This document shows, piece by piece, positions 1 through 7,075 of a DNA stretch of 32,663 nt. The translations under genes were made by a program, and so were the position numbers. Position 1 is the stretch's first letter. Every line of letters begins with the position of its first letter. The notes under the pieces were generated by a model. It saw only the letters and a program-made list of their open reading frames with translations. It was not told the DNA's origin and ran no database searches. Origin of the DNA: an uncultured Acetatifactor sp. (lineage in GTDB: Bacteria > Bacillota > Clostridia > Lachnospirales > Lachnospiraceae); the NCBI GenBank assembly GCA_910578215.1, contig CAJTPH010000041.1:1-32663 (forward strand), in the 5' to 3' direction.

Positions 1-920
1 TCTGGCGTTTTGCCGCGGGCTTTTACCGTTTTTTTGCGTGGACCCTTTTAATTGTCTGTCTGGTTATGACCCTGAACTGTTTTATTCTTTATCATGGGTC
101 TTCCTTTTCCGAGCAATATTTCGGGGAGGATGACGGGGAATATGATCTGACGGAGCTGATTGCGGTTCATAATATTGTGGCGGAGCAGTGCAACTATCTT
201 GCTACGGTGATGGAGCGTGACGAGTCCGGAAGGGTGGTGTATACGGGTTTCGGGGGCGAGCTTCGGGACGCGGAATATCGGGTGAAGCTTGATGACCTGG
301 CGGACAGGTCCAGGGAGCTGATGAGAGGTCTGGGGAAGGAGTATCCCCGGCTGGACGGCTTCTATCCTCGCCCCAAGGCGCTTCTGACATCGGATCTTAT
401 GTGCCAGCAATATATGAAGGGCTATTACTTTCCATTTTCCATGGAGGCAAATTATAACGATGTGATGCAGATTCTGAATATGCCTGAAACCATGTGTCAC
501 GAGCTGGCCCATCTGAGGGGGTACATTTTTGAGGATGAGGCAAATTTTATCGCCTATCTTGCCTGCACCCGGTCGGATGACGCTTTTTTTCAGTATTCGG
601 GTTATCTCGGCGTGCTGGTTTACCTGAATAACGATTTATACAGGGCGTGGGAGGAAAGCCGGGTGTCCTACGATGCGGCTGTTGCCGTGATTCAGCCTGT
701 GACCGTGGACAGCCAGGTATGGGAGGACAATGTCTTTGTGACCCAGGAGGAGTGGGACAGGATCAACGGCAAGGCCTTGATCGATACGGAAATCGTGGAC
801 GAGATCTCGGATGCGTTTATCGACGCCAATCTGAAGGTAAACGGAGTGACGGACGGGGCGGTGAGCTACAGCAGGGTGGTAAGGCTGCTTCTGCAGTATT
901 ACAGAAAGGGTCTGAGCTGA
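1..920 (+). CDS. DUF3810-family membrane protein with HExxH motif (5' end missing)
   Basis: The frame is open from the window edge, so this is the C-terminal part of a longer gene; the first residues read as a hydrophobic membrane segment (around bases 24-75). About 150 residues later comes HELAH (bases 498-512), an HExxH zinc-binding motif, followed by a conserved EDEANFIAYLAC stretch. That pairing is what I know of DUF3810 proteins, which have N-terminal membrane helices and a zinc-metallopeptidase-like domain, probably facing outward. The substrate is unknown. The ATG at 66 is internal to the protein because the frame is open and sensible upstream of it. The stop is at 918-920. It lies 134 bases upstream of the SGNH esterase gene on the same strand, so the two could be co-transcribed. 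Confidence 0.8.
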   Translation, partial: WRFAAGFYRFFAWTLLIVCLVMTLNCFILYHGSSFSEQYFGEDDGEYDLTELIAVHNIVAEQCNYLATVMERDESGRVVYTGFGGELRDAEYRVKLDDLADRSRELMRGLGKEYPRLDGFYPRPKALLTSDLMCQQYMKGYYFPFSMEANYNDVMQILNMPETMCHELAHLRGYIFEDEANFIAYLACTRSDDAFFQYSGYLGVLVYLNNDLYRAWEESRVSYDAAVAVIQPVTVDSQVWEDNVFVTQEEWDRINGKALIDTEIVDEISDAFIDANLKVNGVTDGAVSYSRVVRLLLQYYRKGLS

Positions 921-1054
921 CGACGGTTTTCCTTTCCGGCTGTTTTTGGCGGCAATCACAAGGCATTTGTAAATAAGCCCGAAAGCCGCGACTGAAATAT
1001 CCGACATAGAAAATATAGAATGTGCCGCCTTTTGCGGCGCAGAAATGAGGGAGC

Positions 1055-2812
1055 ATGAGGATTAAGCGGAAGAAAATAATTGCGGCGCTGGGACTTTCGG
1101 GAGTCATTTTGGCGTCCTTGGGCGTGAGGGTTCCCGTTTATGCGGCACAGGGAGGTCCTCTGATTATGGGAAATCCCAATACGCAGGACACAGCCGTTTT
1201 TACCTACGAGGAAGACGGCGTGGTGGACGGCAGAAAAGAATTTGTTATTCCCGCCGCCGCAGGAGAAAATTATGAGATAGAGATAACCTTTGCCGGGAAC
1301 GGCGCGGACAGCGTGATGAGCTTCGCATACGACAGGGTGACGGAGGACCAGATGGTTCCCAATACGGACAGCGGGGCGGATGACAGAAGCGGGCTGCTGA
1401 ATGAAACGGTCAGGGAAGGGCAGCAGCAGACCCGTTCCTTCTGTGTGGCGGCAATCCAGGGCGATATTGTTATCACCGCCACGGGGCAGGGCAGGGTCAC
1501 AGGTATCAGGGCGGTAAAGCAGGCGCAGAAGACTCCCAATGATAAAGCCTGCATCTATACCATAGGAGACTCGCTGGTGCAGACCTATGCGGAAAAATAT
1601 GCGCCCCAGACCGGCTGGGGACAAACCCTGCCGTTGTATTTTGACGAAAACGTCACCTTTGTGAACCGCGCCCTTGGCGGCAGAAGCACCGGAAATTATA
1701 TGAGGCAGGGCAGGCTGAACCAGGTGCTTTGTGAAATCGCGCCCGGAGACTGTGTGCTGATCGAGTTCGGCCACAATGATTCCAGCAGCGGGAATAAGGA
1801 CAGATATGTCTCCGTGGAAGATTACAAGAAGCTGCTCGCGGACGTATATATTAAGGGAATACGCGACAGAGGGGCAACGCCCGTCCTGGTCACGCTCTGC
1901 AACCGCAATCAATATGTTCAGGCTACCGGTGAATTCACAGTGAGCTTCCCCAAGTATGTAGAGGCGATGAAGGAAACCGCTGCGGAGACGGATACGCTGC
2001 TTATCGATTTAAACGCCGTCACCGTAGAGCGTTTTACCCAATTGAATCATCAGCTGGGTGCGGGTATCACCAACGATATTATTTATAACCATGCCATTGC
2101 CGGAGCCTATGAGGGCGAATATGCAAAGGGCGTCAAGGATAATACGCACCTGCAGTATTACGGGGCAAAGCTGGTGGGGGGATTTGTTGCCGAGGAGCTG
2201 CAGAAGCTGAATTTACAGGGCATTTCGGAGCACTATGTTCCGCTGGGGATGCCGGAGGCGCCTAAGGCGCCGGAGGGAATTTCCGAGAAAAAATATGAAA
2301 ATTTCATCAGCAGAATCACCTGGTCGCCATGTGAGGGGGCTGACTATTATAAGATTATGGTGGCCGAGCTGACCGCAGCAGGCTCCGGCGGCTCCGAGGA
2401 GCCAGGAGACGGCGCAGCCTCTGACATATACAAGCTTGCCGGAGAGTTTGAGCTTGCCGGATACACGACAGTTTGTGACTTTGCCAATACGGATGCGGAG
2501 GAAGGCAGACGCTATGCATATAAGGTCACAGCGGTGAATGCAGCAGGGGAGTCTCCGGAGTCGGAAATTTTTGCCTTCGGTCTGCAGCTTGCCGCCGGAG
2601 AAGGGGCGGACGGTTCCCAGTCGCCTGACCGGCAGCCGTCATCGGACAACGGTGAACCCCCTGCGTCGCAGCCGGACGGCTCCGATTCTTCCTTACAGCC
2701 GTCGGAGCATACACAGACGTATAAGACGGTTATAATTATTGCCGTGGTTTTGGCAGCGGCAGTGATTGCCGTACTGGCAGCAGTTCTGATACGGAGGAGA
2801 GGAGGAAAATAG
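1055..2812 (+). CDS. Surface-anchored SGNH/GDSL hydrolase, rhamnogalacturonan-acetylesterase-like
   Basis: This 585-residue protein starts with a signal peptide (basic start, hydrophobic core about residues 8-23, cleavage near VYAAQ). Residues 35-155 look like a beta-rich accessory domain. The esterase domain follows with the SGNH blocks in order: GDS at 171-173 (nucleophile Ser173), GGRS near 208-211, GHND at 239-242, and D362-N-T-H365. The spacing and the GGRS/GHND forms resemble CE12 rhamnogalacturonan or xylan acetylesterases. Residues about 400-515 look like a fibronectin-III-like domain, then a Ser/Pro/Asp-rich linker, a C-terminal membrane helix and an RRRGGK tail, so the enzyme is probably displayed on the membrane. 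I infer deacetylation of plant or host polysaccharide; the substrate is not proven. The start at 1055 follows an AGGGAG-type site. Confidence 0.82.
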   Translation: MRIKRKKIIAALGLSGVILASLGVRVPVYAAQGGPLIMGNPNTQDTAVFTYEEDGVVDGRKEFVIPAAAGENYEIEITFAGNGADSVMSFAYDRVTEDQMVPNTDSGADDRSGLLNETVREGQQQTRSFCVAAIQGDIVITATGQGRVTGIRAVKQAQKTPNDKACIYTIGDSLVQTYAEKYAPQTGWGQTLPLYFDENVTFVNRALGGRSTGNYMRQGRLNQVLCEIAPGDCVLIEFGHNDSSSGNKDRYVSVEDYKKLLADVYIKGIRDRGATPVLVTLCNRNQYVQATGEFTVSFPKYVEAMKETAAETDTLLIDLNAVTVERFTQLNHQLGAGITNDIIYNHAIAGAYEGEYAKGVKDNTHLQYYGAKLVGGFVAEELQKLNLQGISEHYVPLGMPEAPKAPEGISEKKYENFISRITWSPCEGADYYKIMVAELTAAGSGGSEEPGDGAASDIYKLAGEFELAGYTTVCDFANTDAEEGRRYAYKVTAVNAAGESPESEIFAFGLQLAAGEGADGSQSPDRQPSSDNGEPPASQPDGSDSSLQPSEHTQTYKTVIIIAVVLAAAVIAVLAAVLIRRRGGK

Positions 2813-2897
2813 CGGAAGAAAGGAGATAAGCGGAGAAAGAAAGGAAGCAGAGAAAGAGAGGAAATAAGCAGAAGAAAGAAAATCAGCGGAGAAACGG
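2811..2897 (+). repeat. Polypurine imperfect tandem repeat after the esterase gene
   Basis: Directly after the stop codon about 85 bases are almost pure A/G. They divide into five imperfect units that each begin AGCGGA or AGCAGA (starting at 2811, 2829, 2846, 2867 and 2885) and are 13-21 bases long. No gene is supported here. The tract may be a replication-slippage product; a role in transcript ends or triplex formation would be speculation. Confidence 0.7.
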
Positions 2898-2955
2898 CGG
2901 CGCCCGGGCAAATATGGAATCGGAACATAAAAATTAATTAAATTTAAAATAGGTA

Positions 2956-2984
2956 TTGACATTTTAACTTAAATAATATAAAAT
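2956..2984 (+). promoter_or_regulatory. Promoter of the tRNA-Phe/tRNA-Gly unit
   Basis: A consensus TTGACA (2956-2961) lies 17 bases upstream of TAAAAT (2979-2984), and tRNA-Phe begins 33 bases after the -10 box. This fits a vegetative sigma-A promoter for the two-tRNA transcript. Confidence 0.75.
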
Positions 2985-3017
2985 GAACCTATTGTGACGC
3001 AAGGATTTACGTTGCAG

Positions 3018-3090
<73 letters not shown>

Positions 3091-3129
3091 TTATTGCGGA
3101 ATTGCAATTGTCAAAATATGTTATTTTAT

Positions 3130-3200
3130 GCAGGTGTAGTTCAATGGTAGAACACCAGCCTTCCAAGCTGGATACGTGGGTTCGATTCCCATCACCTGCT
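3130..3200 (+). tRNA. tRNA-Gly (anticodon TCC)
   Basis: The cloverleaf has acceptor stem GCAGGTG/CACCTGC, anticodon stem CCAGC/GCTGG with loop CTTCCAA (anticodon TCC), T arm GTGGG-TTCGATT-CCCAT, and discriminator T at 3200. CCA is not encoded. It lies 39 bases after tRNA-Phe and probably shares its transcript. Confidence 0.96.
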
Positions 3201-3213
3201 TTTTGCATGCAAA

Positions 3214-3263
3214 GCTGCAAATCCGGTATTTTTCCTTTAAAATACGGGTTTGCGGCTCTTTTT
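3214..3263 (+). terminator. Rho-independent terminator of the tRNA unit
   Basis: GCTGCAAATCC...GTATTTT pairs with AAAATAC-GGGTTTGCGGC with one bulged base and a short A/T-rich loop, and is followed by CTCTTTTTAT. Confidence 0.8.
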
Positions 3264-3412
3264 ATACATAGATCTATAAGGGTAATTTATGCGGTATTTG
3301 TCAAAGTTATAAAATTTTTTGTCTAAATTTTGTCCGGGCTTGTCTTAAGAAAAAAGGGCATTCCGCAGTTTGCGCAAAGAAAAGCGGGGTTGTTTGCGTA
3401 TCATATCTAAAG

Positions 3413-3444
3413 CCGTTCGGTGCTGGTAACACTGGGCGGTTTTT
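3413..3444 (+). terminator. Terminator-like hairpin without an obvious gene
   Basis: CCGTTCGGTG (3413-3422) pairs with CACTGGGCGG (3430-3439), allowing G-T pairs, across a 7-base loop and is followed by TTTTTG. It may end read-through from the tRNA unit or belong to a lost gene. Confidence 0.6.
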
Positions 3445-3801
3445 GCTTATAAAGACTATTAATACGTTTTGTTGTTTGAACGCTGTATTACTATTGCGGT
3501 GTCACAACAGCCATGTTATAATATTCGTGTTACCGCCCCCTATACCGATACGGAACGGGGGTGTTATAAACTGTAAAAGACTTCTTAATAAGGAAGCCAG
3601 TCACTTTACGGGCTTGCGAAAATGCGATATGATAAAGAGCATACGGACAGTTTATCGAAGTATGCCGAATGGAAGGAGCGTATGCAGAGGTAATCAGCTA
3701 CAACAAAAAGAACCTTGAGAGGGAGTTTCAGAACGAGAGCCGACAGCAGAACAGCTAACAAAACAGACCAAAACGGAAGAAGTAATTTAATGTGAATTTT
3801 A

Positions 3802-3830
3802 TTGTAAAGACAGGCATTTTTTTGTATAAT
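3802..3830 (+). promoter_or_regulatory. Promoter of the Rpn-family gene
   Basis: TTGTAA (3802-3807) is 17 bases upstream of a perfect TATAAT (3825-3830). The gene's start codon lies 67 bases after the -10 box. Confidence 0.65.
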
Positions 3831-3897
3831 TGAAGTGTCACAGGAGTAGGATATATCGTATCTTGTGCCACAGATTTTTAGAAATCGAGGTGGTAAG

Positions 3898-4762
3898 ATG
3901 CCGGACGATACTACACAGACGCAGGAAGTTAAGGCAAAGCGTACCGCAAAAAAACAGTGTGTTTTTAGACCTTTTCCAAGATAAAAAGAATTTGTTGAAA
4001 TTGTATAAAACATTGCATCCAGAGGATACAGATGCAACAGAGGACACGCTGGATATTGTAACGATAGATAATGTTTTGACAGATAATCTTTATAATGATT
4101 TGGGCATAATGGTAGGTAGCAACAGGTTGCTTTTGTTGTTAGAGGCGCAATCCTGTTGGACGGTAAATATTTTAATAAGAATACTGCTGTATTTATCACA
4201 GAGCTACCATGAGTATTTCGAGCGAACCAGCCAGAGCCTATATAAGACCAAGAAAGTTAAAATGCCAAAGCCTGAATTATATGTAATATACACAGGCAAC
4301 AAGGGCAGGAAACCCGATACAGTATCTTTATCGCAGGAGTTTTTTGACGGTGCGGATATTGATATTGAGATAAAAGCCAAAGTCATATATGAGAGCGATA
4401 AGGACAATATAATCAACGAGTACATTGTTTTTTGCAAAGTTTTTAACGAGCAGATAAAAGAGCATGGAATGACGAAACAGGCGGTTACAGAAACAATCCG
4501 TATTTGCAAGGACAGGAACATCTTAAAACAGTATCTAAGCAGCAAGGAAGTGGAGGTAGTAACGATTATGATGAGTTTATTTGATGACGAGCAGATTATG
4601 AGGACTTATGCGAAAGACATTGAAAAAGAAACGGAAAGAAAAACAGCCGAACAAATGATAAGAAAGGGAAAAATGACACTTGAAGAAATTGCGGATTGTG
4701 TATCTTCTCTGTCATTTGACGAATTAAAAGAACTTGAAGCCGAGGTTATGCAGTTAGCGTAA
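3898..4762 (+). pseudogene. Rpn-family PD-(D/E)XK nuclease / putative transposase, frameshifted
   Basis: The natural start is the ATG at 3898 after AGGTGG; this frame reads MPDDTTQTQEVKAKRTAKK and then runs into a stop. The rest of the protein continues in the +1 frame from about 3950: SVFLDLFQ, LYKTLHPED, VLTDNLYNDLG, EAQSCWTVNI, LYLSQSYHEYFERT, KPELYVIYTG, and an EIADCVSSLSFDELKELE tail. These blocks match the Rpn family (recombination-promoting nuclease, PD-(D/E)XK fold) of clostridia, usually about 290-300 residues. The shift lies in a run of seven A at 3948-3954, where six or nine would keep the frame. The cause could be a real mutation, a slippage-tolerant or phase-variable site, or a sequencing error. 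The body of the gene is otherwise intact, so the break is recent or tolerated. It has its own promoter and terminator, and is AT-rich compared with its neighbours. Confidence 0.8.
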
Positions 4763-4802
4763 TCAATCATATCAATTAAAATCAAATATGGTAACAGCGT
4801 TA

Positions 4803-4843
4803 GGGCATATAGAAACTCAAAAAATCTATATGCTCTATTTTTT
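4803..4843 (+). terminator. Terminator of the Rpn-family gene
   Basis: GCATATAG (4805-4812) pairs with CTATATGC (4826-4833) and is followed by a T-rich run (TCTATTTTTT), 40 bases after the stop codon. Confidence 0.8.
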
Positions 4844-4859
4844 GCCATAAAGGAGGACT

Positions 4860-5059
4860 ATGAACGACAGCATTCAGACAAAACCACAGGACGATTAACG
4901 CCCTGTTTGCGAAAGAAGATTGATAAGAAGATCTACTTAGTTGAGGTACATTTCTCTGATACAAGTCCCCAAAGCGTCGAGGACAAGTTAAAGCGCGTCA
5001 TTCTCCACGATTTAGAGCATGGGAAACAAAGTAAACAAAGAAAAAGTGATGGGAAATGA
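4860..5059 (+). pseudogene. TnpW-like transposon-encoded protein, frameshifted remnant
   Basis: A strong AAGGAGG precedes the ATG at 4860, but this frame stops after MNDSIQTKPQDD (TAA at 4896-4898). A second frame from about 4900 to the stop at 5057-5059 reads RKKIDKKIYLVEVHFSD followed by SVEDKLKRVI. The block 'YLVEVHFS..S...EDKLKR' resembles the small TnpW proteins carried by clostridial transposons. Reading both parts as one ~65-residue gene needs a single frameshift between 4898 and 4910. No recombinase or other transposon gene is intact nearby, so this is a fossil of a mobile element. The assignment rests on recalled motif similarity only. Confidence 0.55.
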
Positions 5060-5195
5060 TGAATACGTCCTTGACAAGTAGCAACAGGGGTGCTCAGTTT
5101 GGAATTATTGTTATCTTTTTGCCTATCGGCATTATAGCATATACGTATGCAATATGCTTTCCCCGAAATACTTTGTTCTGCATTTGTTTGCCCTT

Positions 5196-5219
5196 ATTAA
5201 AACGCCGCGGCGGTTTAAT
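5196..5219. repeat. 24-base near-perfect palindrome with GC core
   Basis: ATTAAA-a-CGCCG|CGGCG-g-TTTAAT is symmetric except for one mismatched pair. It has no loop, so it resembles a protein-binding site or cruciform rather than a terminator. Confidence 0.6.
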
Positions 5220-5297
5220 CATTTCAAGCATTCTAAAGTTATATAAAAATTCTATACTAAGCTTATAAAGCAGGCGCATAAACTGACATAAAAGGTC

Positions 5298-5326
5298 TTG
5301 CGCCGGATTTTCGTATTGTGTATAAT
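5298..5326 (+). promoter_or_regulatory. Candidate promoter of the chemoreceptor gene
   Basis: TTGCGC (5298-5303), a 17-base spacer and a perfect TATAAT (5321-5326) lie about 125 bases upstream of the start codon. No sigma-28 (GCCGATAA) box was seen here. Confidence 0.55.
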
Positions 5327-5452
5327 CAAAAATAAGTGCGTAATAAAAATTTCCCTTTTCGGAATTGTGTACTCACTGAAAAGGGGCCTGTAAGCTGTGG
5401 GCAGCGGGCAAATATATGATAAAATTATATGAGCTTTGGGAGGAAGATTATT

Positions 5453-6997
5453 ATGGACAAGAAGAAAACGGCGGTTGAGGTGTATTTATCTACGGTTTTT
5501 AAGTGGGGGCTTATCATATTGGTGTGCGCATGTATGTGTGCTACCGTTATGTTTAATACTGAGAAACTGTTTGGATTATATCCGACGGTACCATGGCTTG
5601 CGACAATTGGCTTAGGTATAATGGATTCCATATTCTTTGCCGGCGCCATGCTTATCATAAAGACTTCGTTTGATAAGGACGGAAATTTAAAGGACGGGAG
5701 GCTGAGGATCGGAAAGATTTTCTCAGTGACAGTATTGGTTATTCAGTGGAATTATCTCTTGTATATGCTGCCAACCAGGACATTTTGGGGATTCTTGTTC
5801 TTTTTTCTTATTCTGATAGCATTCTTTTTGGACATTAAGCTGCTGCTGATAAGCGGTCTTGCGTGTATGGCCTCTCTGTTTGTCGGTTGGTTTATACGGG
5901 GAACAGACCTTCTTCCTGTAAAGGATGAATTATTTATTACAGATATTATTATGTGCCTGGTGGCGTTGGCACTATCGTTGACCGGGCTGATGATTTTTGT
6001 TTTCCTTGTCGCTTACTTTTTAGTAAATGCCAAAAAAGACGAGCTGGAAAAGAACAATGAACATGTCACAAGCGTTCTTGCGGCAATACAAACCGTATCT
6101 AAAAATTTATCGACGGCAGGCTTATCGCTCTCCCGGGTTTCTGAAAATGAAAGCGCTTCTGCACAGGAACTGGCGGCTACGAGCGAGCAGCTGGTGGAAA
6201 GCAGCAACCTTTTAAGGTCAAAAACTGACGAGAGCATGGAAAACCTCAGCGAGTTAAGCAAATGGGAAAGCATTGTTGCCGATAATGTACAAAAGGTAGA
6301 GAGAACCTCCAGAAATCTGCTTGATAAGTCGAAGGAGAATGAAAAGCTTTTAAATGATTTACATATCATAAATGGCCAGGTGTCAGAGTCTATGGATATG
6401 ACTACCTCCATTACTCAAAAGCTGTCCGAGGCGGTACAGGAAATAGGAGTGACCCTAAATCTGATCAGCGATATTTCCGCCTCAACCAATCTGCTTGCTT
6501 TAAATGCCTCCATTGAAGCTGCAAGAGCCGGGGAAGCAGGAAAAGGGTTTGCCGTAGTGGCGGCAGAGGTAGGCAATCTGGCAAACAGTACGCAGCAATC
6601 CTTAAAAACGGTTCAGGGAGTAATTGAGCATGTACAGCAGAATGTAAATGATATTACATCACAGGTTAAAGAAAATGCTGCAAAACTGGATATGCAGAAC
6701 GAATACTTTAATAATGTATTTACGGGAATGAAGGATATCTCGGAAATGTTAAAAGAATCGGTAGCCGTAGTTGAAAACATGGGCGAGGCACATGGAAAAC
6801 AGGCAGAGGTCATTAAAAATACGGTATCCATCAATCAGGATATTGTGGAAAGCATCAAGTTTGAAAACGAGCATTTTACTTCTATTAACGCCATGGCAGA
6901 AAGTAACGCAAATGATACAACCGAGGTTGCGGCGCAGGCAAATGCCATAAATGATATGGTTGACAAAATTACACAGCTTTTAAAACAGGATGAATAG
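5453..6997 (+). CDS. Methyl-accepting chemotaxis protein with multi-helix membrane domain
   Basis: The 514-residue product begins at ATG 5453, eight bases after GGGAGGA; an earlier in-frame ATG at 5429 would leave that site inside the gene. Residues 15-195 form about six membrane helices with only short loops, and no Cache, 4HB or PAS sensor domain is visible. Residues 195-510 are a long coiled-coil signalling domain. The conserved hairpin tip at about 338-372 includes ISASTNLLALNASIEAARAG and GKGFAVVAAEVGNLA, which binds CheA/CheW in known receptors. No HAMP domain is evident. It probably reports a membrane-related or internal signal to the chemotaxis kinase, which supports motility in this organism. 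No other chemotaxis gene is adjacent. It ends in a shared terminator with the convergent Sel1 gene. Confidence 0.9.
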   Translation: MDKKKTAVEVYLSTVFKWGLIILVCACMCATVMFNTEKLFGLYPTVPWLATIGLGIMDSIFFAGAMLIIKTSFDKDGNLKDGRLRIGKIFSVTVLVIQWNYLLYMLPTRTFWGFLFFFLILIAFFLDIKLLLISGLACMASLFVGWFIRGTDLLPVKDELFITDIIMCLVALALSLTGLMIFVFLVAYFLVNAKKDELEKNNEHVTSVLAAIQTVSKNLSTAGLSLSRVSENESASAQELAATSEQLVESSNLLRSKTDESMENLSELSKWESIVADNVQKVERTSRNLLDKSKENEKLLNDLHIINGQVSESMDMTTSITQKLSEAVQEIGVTLNLISDISASTNLLALNASIEAARAGEAGKGFAVVAAEVGNLANSTQQSLKTVQGVIEHVQQNVNDITSQVKENAAKLDMQNEYFNNVFTGMKDISEMLKESVAVVENMGEAHGKQAEVIKNTVSINQDIVESIKFENEHFTSINAMAESNANDTTEVAAQANAINDMVDKITQLLKQDE

Positions 6998-6999
6998 TT

Positions 7000-7034
7000 A
7001 AGAAAAGGGGCGATTATCTCGCCCCTTTTCTTAT
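7000..7034. terminator. Bidirectional terminator between convergent genes
   Basis: AAGAAAAGGGGCGA (7000-7013) pairs perfectly with TCGCCCCTTTTCTT (7019-7032) across a five-base loop. T/A-rich flanks on both sides let it serve both the chemoreceptor gene and the Sel1-repeat gene. Confidence 0.9.
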
Positions 7035-7075
7035 GAGGGTAAGCCAGACGCCGTGCCGGCGGCCTGGCGCGCTCA

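Larger units (their letters stand above)
3264..3897. other. Gene-free AT-rich stretch with vestigial coding fragments
   Basis: No intact gene is supported in these 630 bases. A terminator-like hairpin lies at 3413-3444 and a promoter for the Rpn gene at 3802-3830. Around 3600-3756 two overlapping frames read like leftover protein: one from 3601 to the TAA at 3691, and another that ends in a sensible hydrophilic tail (about VISYNKKNLEREFQNES, stop near 3756). I do not recognise the family. Together with the broken genes downstream this looks like the wreck of a mobile or accessory element next to a tRNA cluster. No repeated tRNA 3' end that could mark an attachment site was seen. Confidence 0.5.
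5060..5452. other. Non-coding stretch before the chemoreceptor gene
   Basis: No gene is supported. It holds a 24-base palindrome (5196-5219), a TTGCGC-17-TATAAT promoter (5298-5326), and a hairpin CCCTTTTC/GAAAAGGG (5353-5360 with 5378-5385) in the untranslated leader of the chemoreceptor gene. The 70-codon frame at 5056-5268 lacks a ribosome site and family features. Confidence 0.6.

Noticed and set aside
956..1912. Minus-strand 318-codon frame opposite the esterase gene
   Set aside because: The plus-strand esterase has signal peptide, ordered SGNH motifs and a ribosome site; the opposite frame has none.
5056..5268. 70-codon hydrophobic frame
   Set aside because: No ribosome site, it starts inside the TnpW-like remnant and crosses the palindrome; composition alone explains its hydrophobic look.
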